Source: Ornithinimicrobium ciconiae (GTDB taxonomy: Bacteria > Actinomycetota > Actinomycetes > Actinomycetales > Dermatophilaceae). Taken from it: a stretch of DNA of 64,000 bases. Below are positions 8,668 through 16,112 of the stretch, in pieces. Within the stretch, counting starts at the first letter, position 1. Every line of letters begins with the position of its first letter. The stretch lies in NCBI RefSeq assembly GCF_007197575.1, contig NZ_CP041616.1, positions 2,666,001-2,730,000 of the forward strand. Reading direction: 5' to 3'. The notes under the pieces were generated by a model. The model was not told the DNA's origin and searched no databases. It worked only from the letters and a program-made list of their open reading frames with translations. The translations under genes and the position numbers were made by a program.

Positions 8668-9959
8668 TCAGGCCAGGCGAGCTCGGTGCCTGGCTGGACA
8701 AACGTGATGTCCGGTATGCCGTCCGGCAGGTCAGGATCATCCGTCACCTGATCGCTGGTCGGGTCGGTCACATCGCCCGACTCCTGCACAGTGCCTCGCT
8801 CCACGAGGGGCAGGCGCAGCACCAGCAGGTCCTCGCCGACCAGGGTGATCTGGGCACCCTCACGCAGTCCGTCCACGAACACGGGTTGCACGTCGGCAAC
8901 GCTGGCGCAGGTCCCGTCCGCAGGAGTCAGGGTGTAGCCGTGATCGGGCGGCACGGTGTGTCCGAGACTGTCGACGCCCTGCACGTTGCCCAGGGACACG
9001 ATGGGGCAGGTCTGGTCTCCGTCAGCGGACGGCGGTCCGTCGCTCAGCAGCAGGGACTGCGGCGGCATTCCCTCGAAACTGAGGCGCAGTTGGCTCGGGT
9101 CGGCCATGAAATCACCAAGCACCCCGCCACCATCGGCCCACTCCAGGAGCTGCCAGGTCCCGGTCAGTTCCTCGTTGGCGGGGACCCGCTCGGGCGATGC
9201 CGTGTCGATAGTGGCAGGGTCTGCTCCTTCTCGGACAAAGTCGAGCCGAGCGGCGCCGTCGACCACGACGGGAGGCGGCTCCTCAAGGCCGGCCCACGAC
9301 GGGTCCACCGAGAGCAGGAGCCAGTCCTCGCCCAGCTGATGGAGGGACCCGCCGTGCCCCAGCACGTCGATCCAGAAGTCTTCGGCGGTCTGCGCCGGCT
9401 CGAGACAGCCCTGGTCGTCCGTCCCCATCGGCCCACCGGAGAACGCACCGTCCTCGGTCACCTCGAGGGCCTCCTGGAACCACCCACCGCCGCACCCATC
9501 GGCCCAGAACCCCCAGCCGACGGTCCCGTTCCCGCCGAAGGAGAAGTCGGTCTCTGCAGCCGAGCCGACCACGTCGACAGCCGTCAGGTCACTCCCCCAG
9601 AGGTCCTCACGCACCCTCCAGGTCGTCCCCACCAGATCTTCGGGAGCGGGGACCGCGAGGCCGTCGAGCGTGTTGGGCACCTGTCCGGGCGCACCCGGTG
9701 CCGCGAGGACAAAGGTCGTCAGGCCCGAGGGCGGCGTCGCCACCCCGGTCTCCTGTCCACCGCCCAGCAGGTTGGTCTGCCAGACCAGCCCAACAACGGC
9801 GGCCACCCCGAGTGCCCCCACGACACCTGCTCCGGCCCGCTTGCGCGACTGACGCCGGCGTCCCCTCGACCAGGTGTCCTCGGGCCTGATGTCTCGCTCT
9901 CGGCCGCTGCCGGACGCATCCTCGAGCAGCACCCGCACGTCGTCGCCACGATCACTCAT
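8577..9959 (-). CDS. Membrane-anchored META/HslJ-like protein, frameshifted at the 3' end
   Basis: The protein has a cytoplasmic N-terminus of ~40 basic residues, one membrane span near residues 44-62, and a large extracellular part. That part appears to contain two META/HslJ-like repeats, beginning near LVGTTWRV and LTGTWQLLEW (family assignment inferred). The last ~26 residues (from GAISRSVV) have no family character because the frame changes before an AMIN-like domain encoded at 8254-8667. The ATG overlaps the sigma-factor stop (ATGA), the usual layout of a sigma factor with its membrane anti-sigma partner, so its cytoplasmic tail may bind the sigma factor (inference). Confidence 0.7.
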   Translation of the reverse strand: MSDRGDDVRVLLEDASGSGRERDIRPEDTWSRGRRRQSRKRAGAGVVGALGVAAVVGLVWQTNLLGGGQETGVATPPSGLTTFVLAAPGAPGQVPNTLDGLAVPAPEDLVGTTWRVREDLWGSDLTAVDVVGSAAETDFSFGGNGTVGWGFWADGCGGGWFQEALEVTEDGAFSGGPMGTDDQGCLEPAQTAEDFWIDVLGHGGSLHQLGEDWLLLSVDPSWAGLEEPPPVVVDGAARLDFVREGADPATIDTASPERVPANEELTGTWQLLEWADGGGVLGDFMADPSQLRLSFEGMPPQSLLLSDGPPSADGDQTCPIVSLGNVQGVDSLGHTVPPDHGYTLTPADGTCASVADVQPVFVDGLREGAQITLVGEDLLVLRLPLVERGTVQESGDVTDPTSDQVTDDPDLPDGIPDITFVQPGTELAWPDATPGAISRSVVERWSVACGSALTTGSTAW

Positions 9960-10459
9960 CGCTGATCCTCCTCCATGCTGGCCAGGGAGTCCACACCCAA
10001 CTGCCTGCGCAGACCGGCAACTGCCTGGTGGGACAGGCTCTTGACGGTGCCCACCGCGACACCCATGGCCTCGGCCGTCTGCGCCTCGGTCAGGTCCTCG
10101 AAGTAGCGCAGTACCAGCGCAGCCCGCTGCCTCTGTGGCAGCGCGCGCAACGCCCTGTGCACCTCGTCGTTGCGCGCACGGGCCTCCGACCCGTCGTCAA
10201 GACCGCGGTCCGGCACCGTCTCAGAGATCACCTCGTGGCGTCTGCGCCGCCACCACGAGACCCGCTGCCGGGCGAGCACCGTGCGCACGAAGGCGTCCGG
10301 ATGCTCGACCTTCTCCCACTTCTCGGCGAGCGCGATCAGCGCCTCCTGGAGCAGATCCTCAGCCTGGTGCGGGTCACCGCACAGCAGCACCGCCACGCGA
10401 CGCAGCCGTGCCTGCCGAGACAGCACGAACTCGCTGTAGGCGGGGTCGGTCGTCGCCAC
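9956..10459 (-). CDS. SigE-family RNA polymerase sigma factor (ECF type)
   Basis: This is a 167-residue ECF sigma factor. Region 2 is seen in FVLSRQARLRRVAVLLCGDPHQAEDLLQEAL and region 4 in LPQRQRAALVLRYFEDLTEAQTAEAMGVAVGTVKS, the latter with a helix-turn-helix. The GTG at 10459 is chosen because GAGGAG lies about eight bases upstream and the family starts close to DPAYSEF. A longer form from 10591 would add an unconserved lead. The next gene overlaps its stop and encodes a single-span membrane protein, which probably controls it. Targets probably include its own operon and perhaps the lipoprotein genes upstream (inference). Confidence 0.88.
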   Translation of the reverse strand: MATTDPAYSEFVLSRQARLRRVAVLLCGDPHQAEDLLQEALIALAEKWEKVEHPDAFVRTVLARQRVSWWRRRRHEVISETVPDRGLDDGSEARARNDEVHRALRALPQRQRAALVLRYFEDLTEAQTAEAMGVAVGTVKSLSHQAVAGLRRQLGVDSLASMEEDQR

Positions 10460-10560
10460 GGCCGCTCTCCTCTCGCACGTCGGTCCCGGCCCCGGCGCGG
10501 CGTGGGCTGCTGCCGAAGTGGTGCTCTCCCCACTCTGTCGTCCCGGACGCCCAAAAGGTT

Positions 10561-10604
10561 CATCCTCGGCCGCGTGCCGCGAAGCGGGCACCCGGCCGAG
10601 GATG
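10561..10604 (-). terminator. Rho-independent terminator
   Basis: There are perfect 12-bp outer arms (10561-10572 and 10593-10604), and an inner GTGCC/GGCAC pairing extends the stem. On the minus strand it is followed by AACCTTTTGG. It ends the 10613-11236 lipoprotein gene. Confidence 0.75.
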
Positions 10605-10612
10605 ACGACGGC

Positions 10613-11236
10613 TCACTCCAGGGTGAAGCAATTCTCCAGGTTGTAGTCGCCCAGCACCGTGGTCGCGTCCAACAACGCGTCCAGGTCAGCGCCCAGCGGA
10701 TCCTGCTCCACGAGGGGTGTCTGCTCGATCATCACGCCAATGTCGTCGACCAGCTCGTCGGGTGCGACCTCCCGCAATGACTGCAGGTCGTTGACATCCG
10801 AGAGGTCGCTCTGCGCAAACTGGACACAGAACTCCTGGAGCCCGGGGTCGAGCTGTCCCCCACCCTCACCGCCGACCGGAGGCTCGGAGGCCGGCTCACC
10901 TCCGCCGCCTTCACCGCCGACCGGGGGCTCGGGCACCGCTGGCGGCTCGGGAGCGACCGAGAGCCCGCCTTCCCCGCCGCCGTCTCCAGTTCCAGCGGGA
11001 GGCTCGGGCTCAGCCTGACCGCCCTTTCCCCCTCCGGTGCCACCCTCACCCCTGGTGCCACCCTCACCACCACCGTTGCCCTGAGTGCCGGCCTGAGGAC
11101 TGCCGCCACCGCCGACCGCGATGGTGTCGGGGGCCTCCTCGGCGCACGCGGTGGTGAGCAGGGCAGCCGTGCCCATGATCGCGACCAGGGCGATCGTGCT
11201 CACGCGTCGTGGCGTGGTCCCGCTATGTGTCTTCAT
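10613..11236 (-). CDS. Glycine/proline-rich lipoprotein
   Basis: This is a 207-residue predicted lipoprotein with lipobox LTTAC and Cys31. Residues ~40-125 are a low-complexity Gly/Glu/Pro spacer with repeated EPPVGGEGGG units, probably an extended wall-spanning linker. The C-terminal ~80 residues form a compact helical domain with two cysteines (FCVQFAQ and ENCFTLE). This domain resembles that of the next lipoprotein upstream (11527-11844): both carry an acidic DD..V.IEQ..LVE.DP pattern and end with a Cys. I do not recognise a named family. The ATG has GAGAGGACC upstream. It is transcribed alone and followed by a terminator. Confidence 0.75.
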   Translation of the reverse strand: MKTHSGTTPRRVSTIALVAIMGTAALLTTACAEEAPDTIAVGGGGSPQAGTQGNGGGEGGTRGEGGTGGGKGGQAEPEPPAGTGDGGGEGGLSVAPEPPAVPEPPVGGEGGGGEPASEPPVGGEGGGQLDPGLQEFCVQFAQSDLSDVNDLQSLREVAPDELVDDIGVMIEQTPLVEQDPLGADLDALLDATTVLGDYNLENCFTLE

Positions 11237-11472
11237 GACCGGTCCTCTCAGTCTGACCCGCAGGTCTCAGTGCCGCTCTCCCCCCGGTGCGACACCGGTA
11301 GGCAAGCTGCAGTGCTGGACTCAAGCACCTGATGGACGGGGCGACTGCGCGGTCGGTTCCCGTGCGCGAGGGACTTCCTCGCCCCGAGCGACAGACTTCA
11401 TCGACGCCGCCCACCCAGACTCCAGGCCAGAGCAGTGAGGATCCCAGCGACGGGTGCCCGGTCCGGGCACGA

Positions 11473-11506
11473 CGGAGCCCCCGGCGCTGTTGCGGCGGGG
11501 GCTCCG
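11473..11506 (-). terminator. Terminator-like hairpin
   Basis: A 10-bp perfect stem pairs 11473-11482 with 11497-11506, just after the 11527-11844 gene on the minus strand. The loop can pair further. There is no T-run. The rest of 11237-11526 appears to be promoter space for the downstream lipoprotein gene. Confidence 0.5.
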
Positions 11507-11526
11507 GTGAGTCGTCAACAGACGTC

Positions 11527-11844
11527 TTACCCGTCCTCGTCCGTCGAGCAGTTCTCCTCTTCCCACGTGGTCAGGTTGTCGACCGCCGTGTTGACCGCGT
11601 CGACATCGATGCTGGCCGGGTCCTCCTCGACGAGCTTCAACTGCTCGATGATCACGTCGACATCGTCCCGGACCTCGTCCGGTGCATCGTCGGCGATGTC
11701 CTCGAGAGCCTTCTGCATGGCAGCCGGGTCGGATGTGTCGACGTCGGGGGCGGCGTCACAGAATACCGGATCACCGCCACCGCACGCGGTCAGGGTCGGC
11801 ACCAGCAAGGCAGCCGCCACGACACCCGTCATCACTCGCTTCAT
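11527..11844 (-). CDS. Small lipoprotein related to its neighbour
   Basis: This is a 105-residue predicted lipoprotein with lipobox LTAC (Cys21). After the anchor come a short Gly spacer and an acidic helical domain with cysteines at VFCDAAPD and EENCSTDE. The pattern DDVDVIIEQLKLVEEDP aligns with DDIGVMIEQTPLVEQDP in the 10613-11236 protein, so the two look like diverged paralogues with short and long linkers. The ATG at 11844 has GGAGGA five bases upstream; longer in-frame starts lack a signal peptide. Function is unknown. Confidence 0.78.
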   Translation of the reverse strand: MKRVMTGVVAAALLVPTLTACGGGDPVFCDAAPDVDTSDPAAMQKALEDIADDAPDEVRDDVDVIIEQLKLVEEDPASIDVDAVNTAVDNLTTWEEENCSTDEDG

Positions 11845-12039
11845 TGTTCCTCCCACATCAGCCGGTGCGGCGACGCTATGCCCCCTGGGGCACCGACTTC
11901 CGCGCTTTAGCGTAATGGATGCACAGAGAACTCTTGCCGGGGCCATCGAGGAGCACCGGCCACCAGGCCGTGATCGTGGTCATCGTATGTCGCCGTCCAC
12001 GTCCTGCACGCATGTGATAACACAAACCCTGCTGCAGCA

Positions 12040-12321
12040 TCAATGCCAGAAAGTCACCCGAGCAAGGTAGCCGCCTGGCACCGCATGGCACTGCTGCGTC
12101 ACTCGAACTTGGTGGCCTGACTGCTTCAACTGCGAAACCTTAGTGGCCACAGATACGGCGCAAACGGCGCCCGTCTTAGTCCCAATGTCAATGCTTCCAG
12201 AATGCGCGGCTGCCGTCCCGCTAACCAACGACAGTGCAATAGCCGAGGCGGCAATCCCAGCAAGTGTCCGGCGAACCAACGGTGTCGCAGTCTTGTGAGT
12301 GATCGATTGGATATCGAGCAT
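12040..12321 (-). CDS. Small secreted peptide, atypical composition
   Basis: This is a 93-residue precursor with a basic N-terminus, a hydrophobic run (LAGIAASAIALSLVSG) and a likely signal-peptidase site after Ala39. That leaves a mature peptide of about 54 residues with two cysteines (54 and 78) that could form one disulfide. The C-terminus is QQCHAVPGGYLARVTFWH. Local G+C is visibly lower than in neighbouring genes and codon use is less C/G-ended, so recent acquisition is possible. GGAG lies five bases upstream of the ATG. A run of ten G lies about 50 bases upstream. I do not recognise a family. Confidence 0.6.
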   Translation of the reverse strand: MLDIQSITHKTATPLVRRTLAGIAASAIALSLVSGTAAAHSGSIDIGTKTGAVCAVSVATKVSQLKQSGHQVRVTQQCHAVPGGYLARVTFWH

Positions 12322-12361
12322 AGTGACTCCTTCGCGAATGAGGGGCCCCGTTGCCCCCGGC

Positions 12362-12392
12362 GCTAGACTCCCCCCCCCCGACGCTTTGTCAA
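12362..12392 (-). promoter_or_regulatory. Promoter region with G10 homopolymer
   Basis: On the minus strand TTGACA (12392-12387) is followed by a run of ten G (12379-12370) and then AGTCTAGC, where a -10 box would fall. A G-tract between -35 and -10 could change promoter spacing by slippage. The -10 hexamer itself is poor in this copy. The start codon of the peptide gene is at 12321. Confidence 0.35.
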
Positions 12393-12547
12393 GCGACCAC
12401 GGAGCCTGCTGCACGAATGACCCTGCATCTCCGGCCACCCACCTCCATCGACTACTGTCGGGCTCAGCACTCCAGGCGCTGTCGCCGGTACGCGCGATGA
12501 GATCGACAGTGTGACCGACGGACGCGCTCGGTGGGGGTGCGCCTGCC

Positions 12548-13879
12548 TCAGCGCGAGAGAGAGGCGTGCAGAGTCAGGGCTCGGGCGTCCGAGAGGGAAG
12601 CCACCTGGTCCACCACTGACCGCAGTTCCGCAGCCTCGTCGGACACGGCGCGGGCCGCCTCACGAGCCGCTCGGTGCAGCGGGTCCATCGCCTCCGGGTG
12701 GTCCTCAAAGTGCCGCATCAGCACCCCGATGATGCCTCGCTGCACGTCCATCAGGTCTCGCCGCTCGTCACTGAGCATCACGAAGTAGGCCGCTGTCGCC
12801 TTGAGCACCGCAGTCTCCGCGCGCACCCGGTCCGGGACCACCAGGTCGGCGGCATAGCGCGTCAGCACCCCCTGACCGTGCCGCTCGCGGGTGGCGACCT
12901 CGACGGTGTGCACGAAGCGCCCGATGAGCCGGCTGGTCATGTCCTTCAGCGCCGCGAGATCACCCCGGGTGCCGTCATGGGTGCGCGGCACCCACCCGGA
13001 GGCGAGCAGGCGGTCCAGCGCTCTGGTGAGATCGTCGCCGGTCAGGTCGTCGGCATACCAGCGCTGTGCCACGTCCACGACCGCGGCCTGCTCGGGTGCC
13101 GCACGCAGGGCAGCGGGGTCCACTCGCCCCGAGGCGATGGCGTCCTCCACGTCGTGGACGCAGTAGGCGACGTCGTCCGCCCAGTCCATGACCTGAGCCT
13201 CAAGACACCGACGGCCCACCCCCTCGGGGGCACCCTGACGCAACCAGGCAAAGACGTCCAGGTCGTCGGGATAGACCCCGAACTTCGGCGTCGGGCGAGG
13301 ACCGCCCCCGCGAGGCCAGGGATATTTCGTCGCGGCGTCCAGGCTCGCCCGGGTCAGGTTGAGCCCGGCCGAGCGGCCGTCGGCATGGGTCCGCTTGGCC
13401 TCCAGGCGGGTGAGCACCCGCAGCGTCTGCGCGTTGCCCTCAAAGCCCCCGATGTCAGCGGCCAGCTCGTTGAGCGCGGCCTCACCGTTGTGCCCGAACG
13501 GCGGGTGGCCGATGTCGTGGGCCAAACAGGCCGTGTCGACCACGTCGGCCGAGCAGCCGAGAGCGGCCCCGAACTCGCGCCCGATCTGGGCGACCTCCAG
13601 GGAGTGGGTCAGTCGGTTGCGGACGAAGTCATCAGTGTCTGGCGACACGACCTGCGTCGTCGCCGAGAGTCGTCGCAGCCCGGCCGAGTGGATGACCCTG
13701 CCACGGTCGCGAGCGAAGTCGTCACGGTCCAGCCTCTTGTGCGCCGGATCCTCGGCAACCCAGCGCTCCCGGTCGTGCGCCGTGTAGCCAGGGATCGCCG
13801 GCACCACGGACTCGCCCGGAGAGCGACGCGCACGCCCGGTGCGGCCAGCGTCCCCCGCGGCGTCCTCGACTCCTTCCAC
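12548..13879 (-). CDS. dgt: Deoxyguanosinetriphosphate triphosphohydrolase-like protein
   Basis: This HD-domain enzyme removes triphosphate from dNTPs, limiting dNTP pools. The metal ligands are visible: His in RLTHSLEVAQIGRE, the HD pair in ACLAHDIGHPPFGHNGE, and a later Asp in MDWADDVAYCVHDVED. The N-terminal DRGRVIHSAGLRRLSATTQV is typical of the family. The start is uncertain: GTG at 13879 gives 443 residues, and GTG at 13807 gives about 419 and also fits. It begins 11 bp after the response-regulator stop and may share its transcript. The missing strong ribosome site at either start is the main doubt. Confidence 0.88.
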   Translation of the reverse strand: MEGVEDAAGDAGRTGRARRSPGESVVPAIPGYTAHDRERWVAEDPAHKRLDRDDFARDRGRVIHSAGLRRLSATTQVVSPDTDDFVRNRLTHSLEVAQIGREFGAALGCSADVVDTACLAHDIGHPPFGHNGEAALNELAADIGGFEGNAQTLRVLTRLEAKRTHADGRSAGLNLTRASLDAATKYPWPRGGGPRPTPKFGVYPDDLDVFAWLRQGAPEGVGRRCLEAQVMDWADDVAYCVHDVEDAIASGRVDPAALRAAPEQAAVVDVAQRWYADDLTGDDLTRALDRLLASGWVPRTHDGTRGDLAALKDMTSRLIGRFVHTVEVATRERHGQGVLTRYAADLVVPDRVRAETAVLKATAAYFVMLSDERRDLMDVQRGIIGVLMRHFEDHPEAMDPLHRAAREAARAVSDEAAELRSVVDQVASLSDARALTLHASLSR

Positions 13880-13889
13880 AGCCCGGAGC

Positions 13890-14549
13890 CTAGGCCCCCG
13901 GGCGGACCACGCCCGACTCATAGGCATAGACCACAGCCTGTGCCCGGTCCCGCAGGCCGAGTTTGGCCAGCACCTTGCCGACGTGGGTCTTGACGGTCTG
14001 CTCGGCCACGAACAGCCGCTGCCCGATCTCGGCGTTGGACAGCCCGGCGGCGACCAGCTCGAGCACCTCACGCTCCCGCGGGGTCAGCGTCGCCAGCTCG
14101 GCGCTGGGCCGGACGTCGGAGCGACGGCGAGTGACTTCCTCGATGAGGCGCCGCGTCACCGACGGCGCCAGCAGCGCTTCCCCGGAGGCCACCAGCCGCA
14201 CCGCCCTGATCAGCTCCTCGGCGGGAGCGTCCTTGAGCATGAAGCCGCTGGCCCCCAGGCGCAGCGCCTCATAGACATAGTCGTCGATGTCGAAGGTCGT
14301 CAGCATCAGCACGCGTGGAGCGGGGTCGATCCGCCGACGGAAGATCTCTGCTGCGGCATCCAGCCCGTTCATCTCCGGCATCCGCACATCCATCAACACG
14401 ACATCGGGACGCAGACGGACCACCTCGCGGACGGCGGTCGCACCATCGGGCGCGTCACCGACCACCTGGATGTCGGGCTGGGCCGCGAGCAGGGCACCGA
14501 ACCCCTGCCGCACCATGGCCTGGTCGTCGGCGATGAAGACGTTCACCAT
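13890..14549 (-). CDS. NarL/LuxR-type response regulator
   Basis: This is a 219-residue two-component regulator. The receiver domain carries the acidic pair in FIADDQ, the phospho-acceptor Asp in VVLMDVRMPEMNG, and the conserved Lys in MLKDAPAEE. The LuxR-type helix-turn-helix is in LTPREREVLELVAAGLSNAEIGQRL. The sensor kinase gene upstream overlaps its start region (kinase stop near 14555; an alternative GTG at 14558), so the two are translated together. The cognate signal and targets cannot be told from sequence. Confidence 0.93.
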   Translation of the reverse strand: MVNVFIADDQAMVRQGFGALLAAQPDIQVVGDAPDGATAVREVVRLRPDVVLMDVRMPEMNGLDAAAEIFRRRIDPAPRVLMLTTFDIDDYVYEALRLGASGFMLKDAPAEELIRAVRLVASGEALLAPSVTRRLIEEVTRRRSDVRPSAELATLTPREREVLELVAAGLSNAEIGQRLFVAEQTVKTHVGKVLAKLGLRDRAQAVVYAYESGVVRPGA

Positions 14550-14554
14550 GCCGC

Positions 14555-15949
14555 TCACCCTACGACCGTCGGTCGGGTGGGCAAGGACGCCTCCACCAGC
14601 CAACCCCCGTCGCCCACTGGCCCGGCGCTCAGGGTGCCGCCCACGGAGGCGGCGCGCGCCGACATACCCGGTATGCCGTGTCCCCCGCTCCCCGACGCAT
14701 CTCGCGGGCGGGCGTGGCCCGCTCCGCTGGACACCCGCACGACCACCTGTTCCCCGTAGCCCAGCTCGACCCGCACAGGTGCCCCCGGGGCGTGCCGGGA
14801 GGCGTTGGCCAGTGACTCCTGCAGCACCCGGTAGAGGACCATCGCGGTGGCCGGTCCCGGCTCGGTCTCCCCGACGATCGACCAGGTCAGGTCCACCCCG
14901 GCCGCGCTGGAGGACCGCAGCAGCCGCAGCACATCCTCGGTGCCGGGCTGGGGCGCCTGCTCCGGGGCGTGGTCCTCGCTGCGCAGAACGCCGAGCATCG
15001 CGCGCACCTCGTTGAGGGCCTCTCGCGCCTGGCTGGCCACCGACTCGAACTCGGCGGCGACCTCGGGGGTGACCCCACCGAGGCGATACTGCGCGGACTG
15101 TGCCTGCACCACCACCATCGACATCCGGTGGGCGACCACGTCGTGCAGGTCCCGGGCGATGCGGGTGCGCTCCTCGGCCAGGACCGCCCTGGCTTGCTCC
15201 ACCTCGGCGCGGCGGGTCTGCTCCTCGGCGCGTTGCGCCTGCTCGGCGGCCTCGCGGCGAGAGCGGAACAGCCCGCGCAGCAGCAGACCCAGCCCGAGGA
15301 AGGCTGCGGCGCCGAAGACCCAGCCCGTCGCCATGCTCGAGGGCAGGTGGGCCAGGAAGAGGGCCCCGGTGCCCAGAAAGGTGAGACCGACCCGAGCCGG
15401 CGTCTCCGTGACGCCGACCGCGATCAGCAGCGCCAGGAGCACGAGGAAGGCACTGATCTGCCACGGGAACGCGTGCAACGAGGTGGACTCGAAGATCAGC
15501 GGGATCACGGCTGCCGGGATCACCCAGGTGAGCCACCCCAGGAAGGGCGCGACCCGCAGCCAGAGCAGCGGCAGGATCCCGAGTGCGGCAAACATCGGCC
15601 ACAGGCTGGCGGGCACCTGGTGGGTCATCCCGACCGTGGGCCAGGCGATGGCCATCAGGATCGCGACCGCCAGCCACACCAGGACGGTGCCGTGACGGAT
15701 GACGAAGGCCAGCCCGCGCGAGCCGAGCCAGCGAGAGGGTCGCACCACGAGTGCGTTGGCAGGCCGCACCGTGACCCAGCTCAGCGTCCGCCCGACACCA
15801 CGCGCGCCCCGTCCTCCGATCCCCCGTCGTCCGACCCCGCGACGTCCAATCCCGCGTCGTCCGATCCCCCGTCGTCCGACCCCGCGACGTCCCATCCCGC
15901 GACGGTCACGGCTGCCCTCTCCGCGCACGTCGCGCCGTTGCCTGCTCAT
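14555..15949 (-). CDS. Sensor histidine kinase (HisKA_3 type) with Arg/Gly-repeat N-terminus
   Basis: This is the membrane sensor partner of the response regulator, 464 residues. About six hydrophobic spans (residues ~75-230) are followed by a coiled segment and the phospho-acceptor His in IARDLHDVVAHRMSM. The ATPase domain has the N box NASRHAPG and a G box in GHGIPGMSARA. The N-terminal ~50 cytoplasmic residues are a tandem repeat of GRRG(I/V), strongly basic and unusual for this family. ATG at 15949 is supported by TACGGT six bases upstream (leaderless type). Signal unknown; the small periplasmic loops suggest that it senses the membrane. Confidence 0.9.
   Translation of the reverse strand: MSRQRRDVRGEGSRDRRGMGRRGVGRRGIGRRGIGRRGVGRRGIGGRGARGVGRTLSWVTVRPANALVVRPSRWLGSRGLAFVIRHGTVLVWLAVAILMAIAWPTVGMTHQVPASLWPMFAALGILPLLWLRVAPFLGWLTWVIPAAVIPLIFESTSLHAFPWQISAFLVLLALLIAVGVTETPARVGLTFLGTGALFLAHLPSSMATGWVFGAAAFLGLGLLLRGLFRSRREAAEQAQRAEEQTRRAEVEQARAVLAEERTRIARDLHDVVAHRMSMVVVQAQSAQYRLGGVTPEVAAEFESVASQAREALNEVRAMLGVLRSEDHAPEQAPQPGTEDVLRLLRSSSAAGVDLTWSIVGETEPGPATAMVLYRVLQESLANASRHAPGAPVRVELGYGEQVVVRVSSGAGHARPRDASGSGGHGIPGMSARAASVGGTLSAGPVGDGGWLVEASLPTRPTVVG
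15811..15905 (-). repeat. 15-bp in-frame tandem repeat
   Basis: About six degenerate copies of a 15-bp unit (consensus GTCGTCCGATCCCCC on the plus strand) encode the GRRG(I/V) repeats of the kinase N-terminus. Copy number is likely to vary between strains. Confidence 0.8.
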
Positions 15950-16112
15950 GGGTCGACCGTAATCGCGCGGGGGCAGGTGCTTGTCATACCTAGGGGTGAG
16001 TTCTGCCCGCATCGTGGGGGTGAGTGTCGCCGCCCCGGGCACCGCATCGCGTGCCCGGATCTGGCTCGACTGGGGGACCCGCCGAAGTGCCACGGATTCC
16101 TAGCGTCGAAGC

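Noticed and set aside
12511..12732. Short plus-strand frames in the dgt 3' region
   Set aside because: Arg/Pro-rich translations with no start signal; they lie mostly within dgt.
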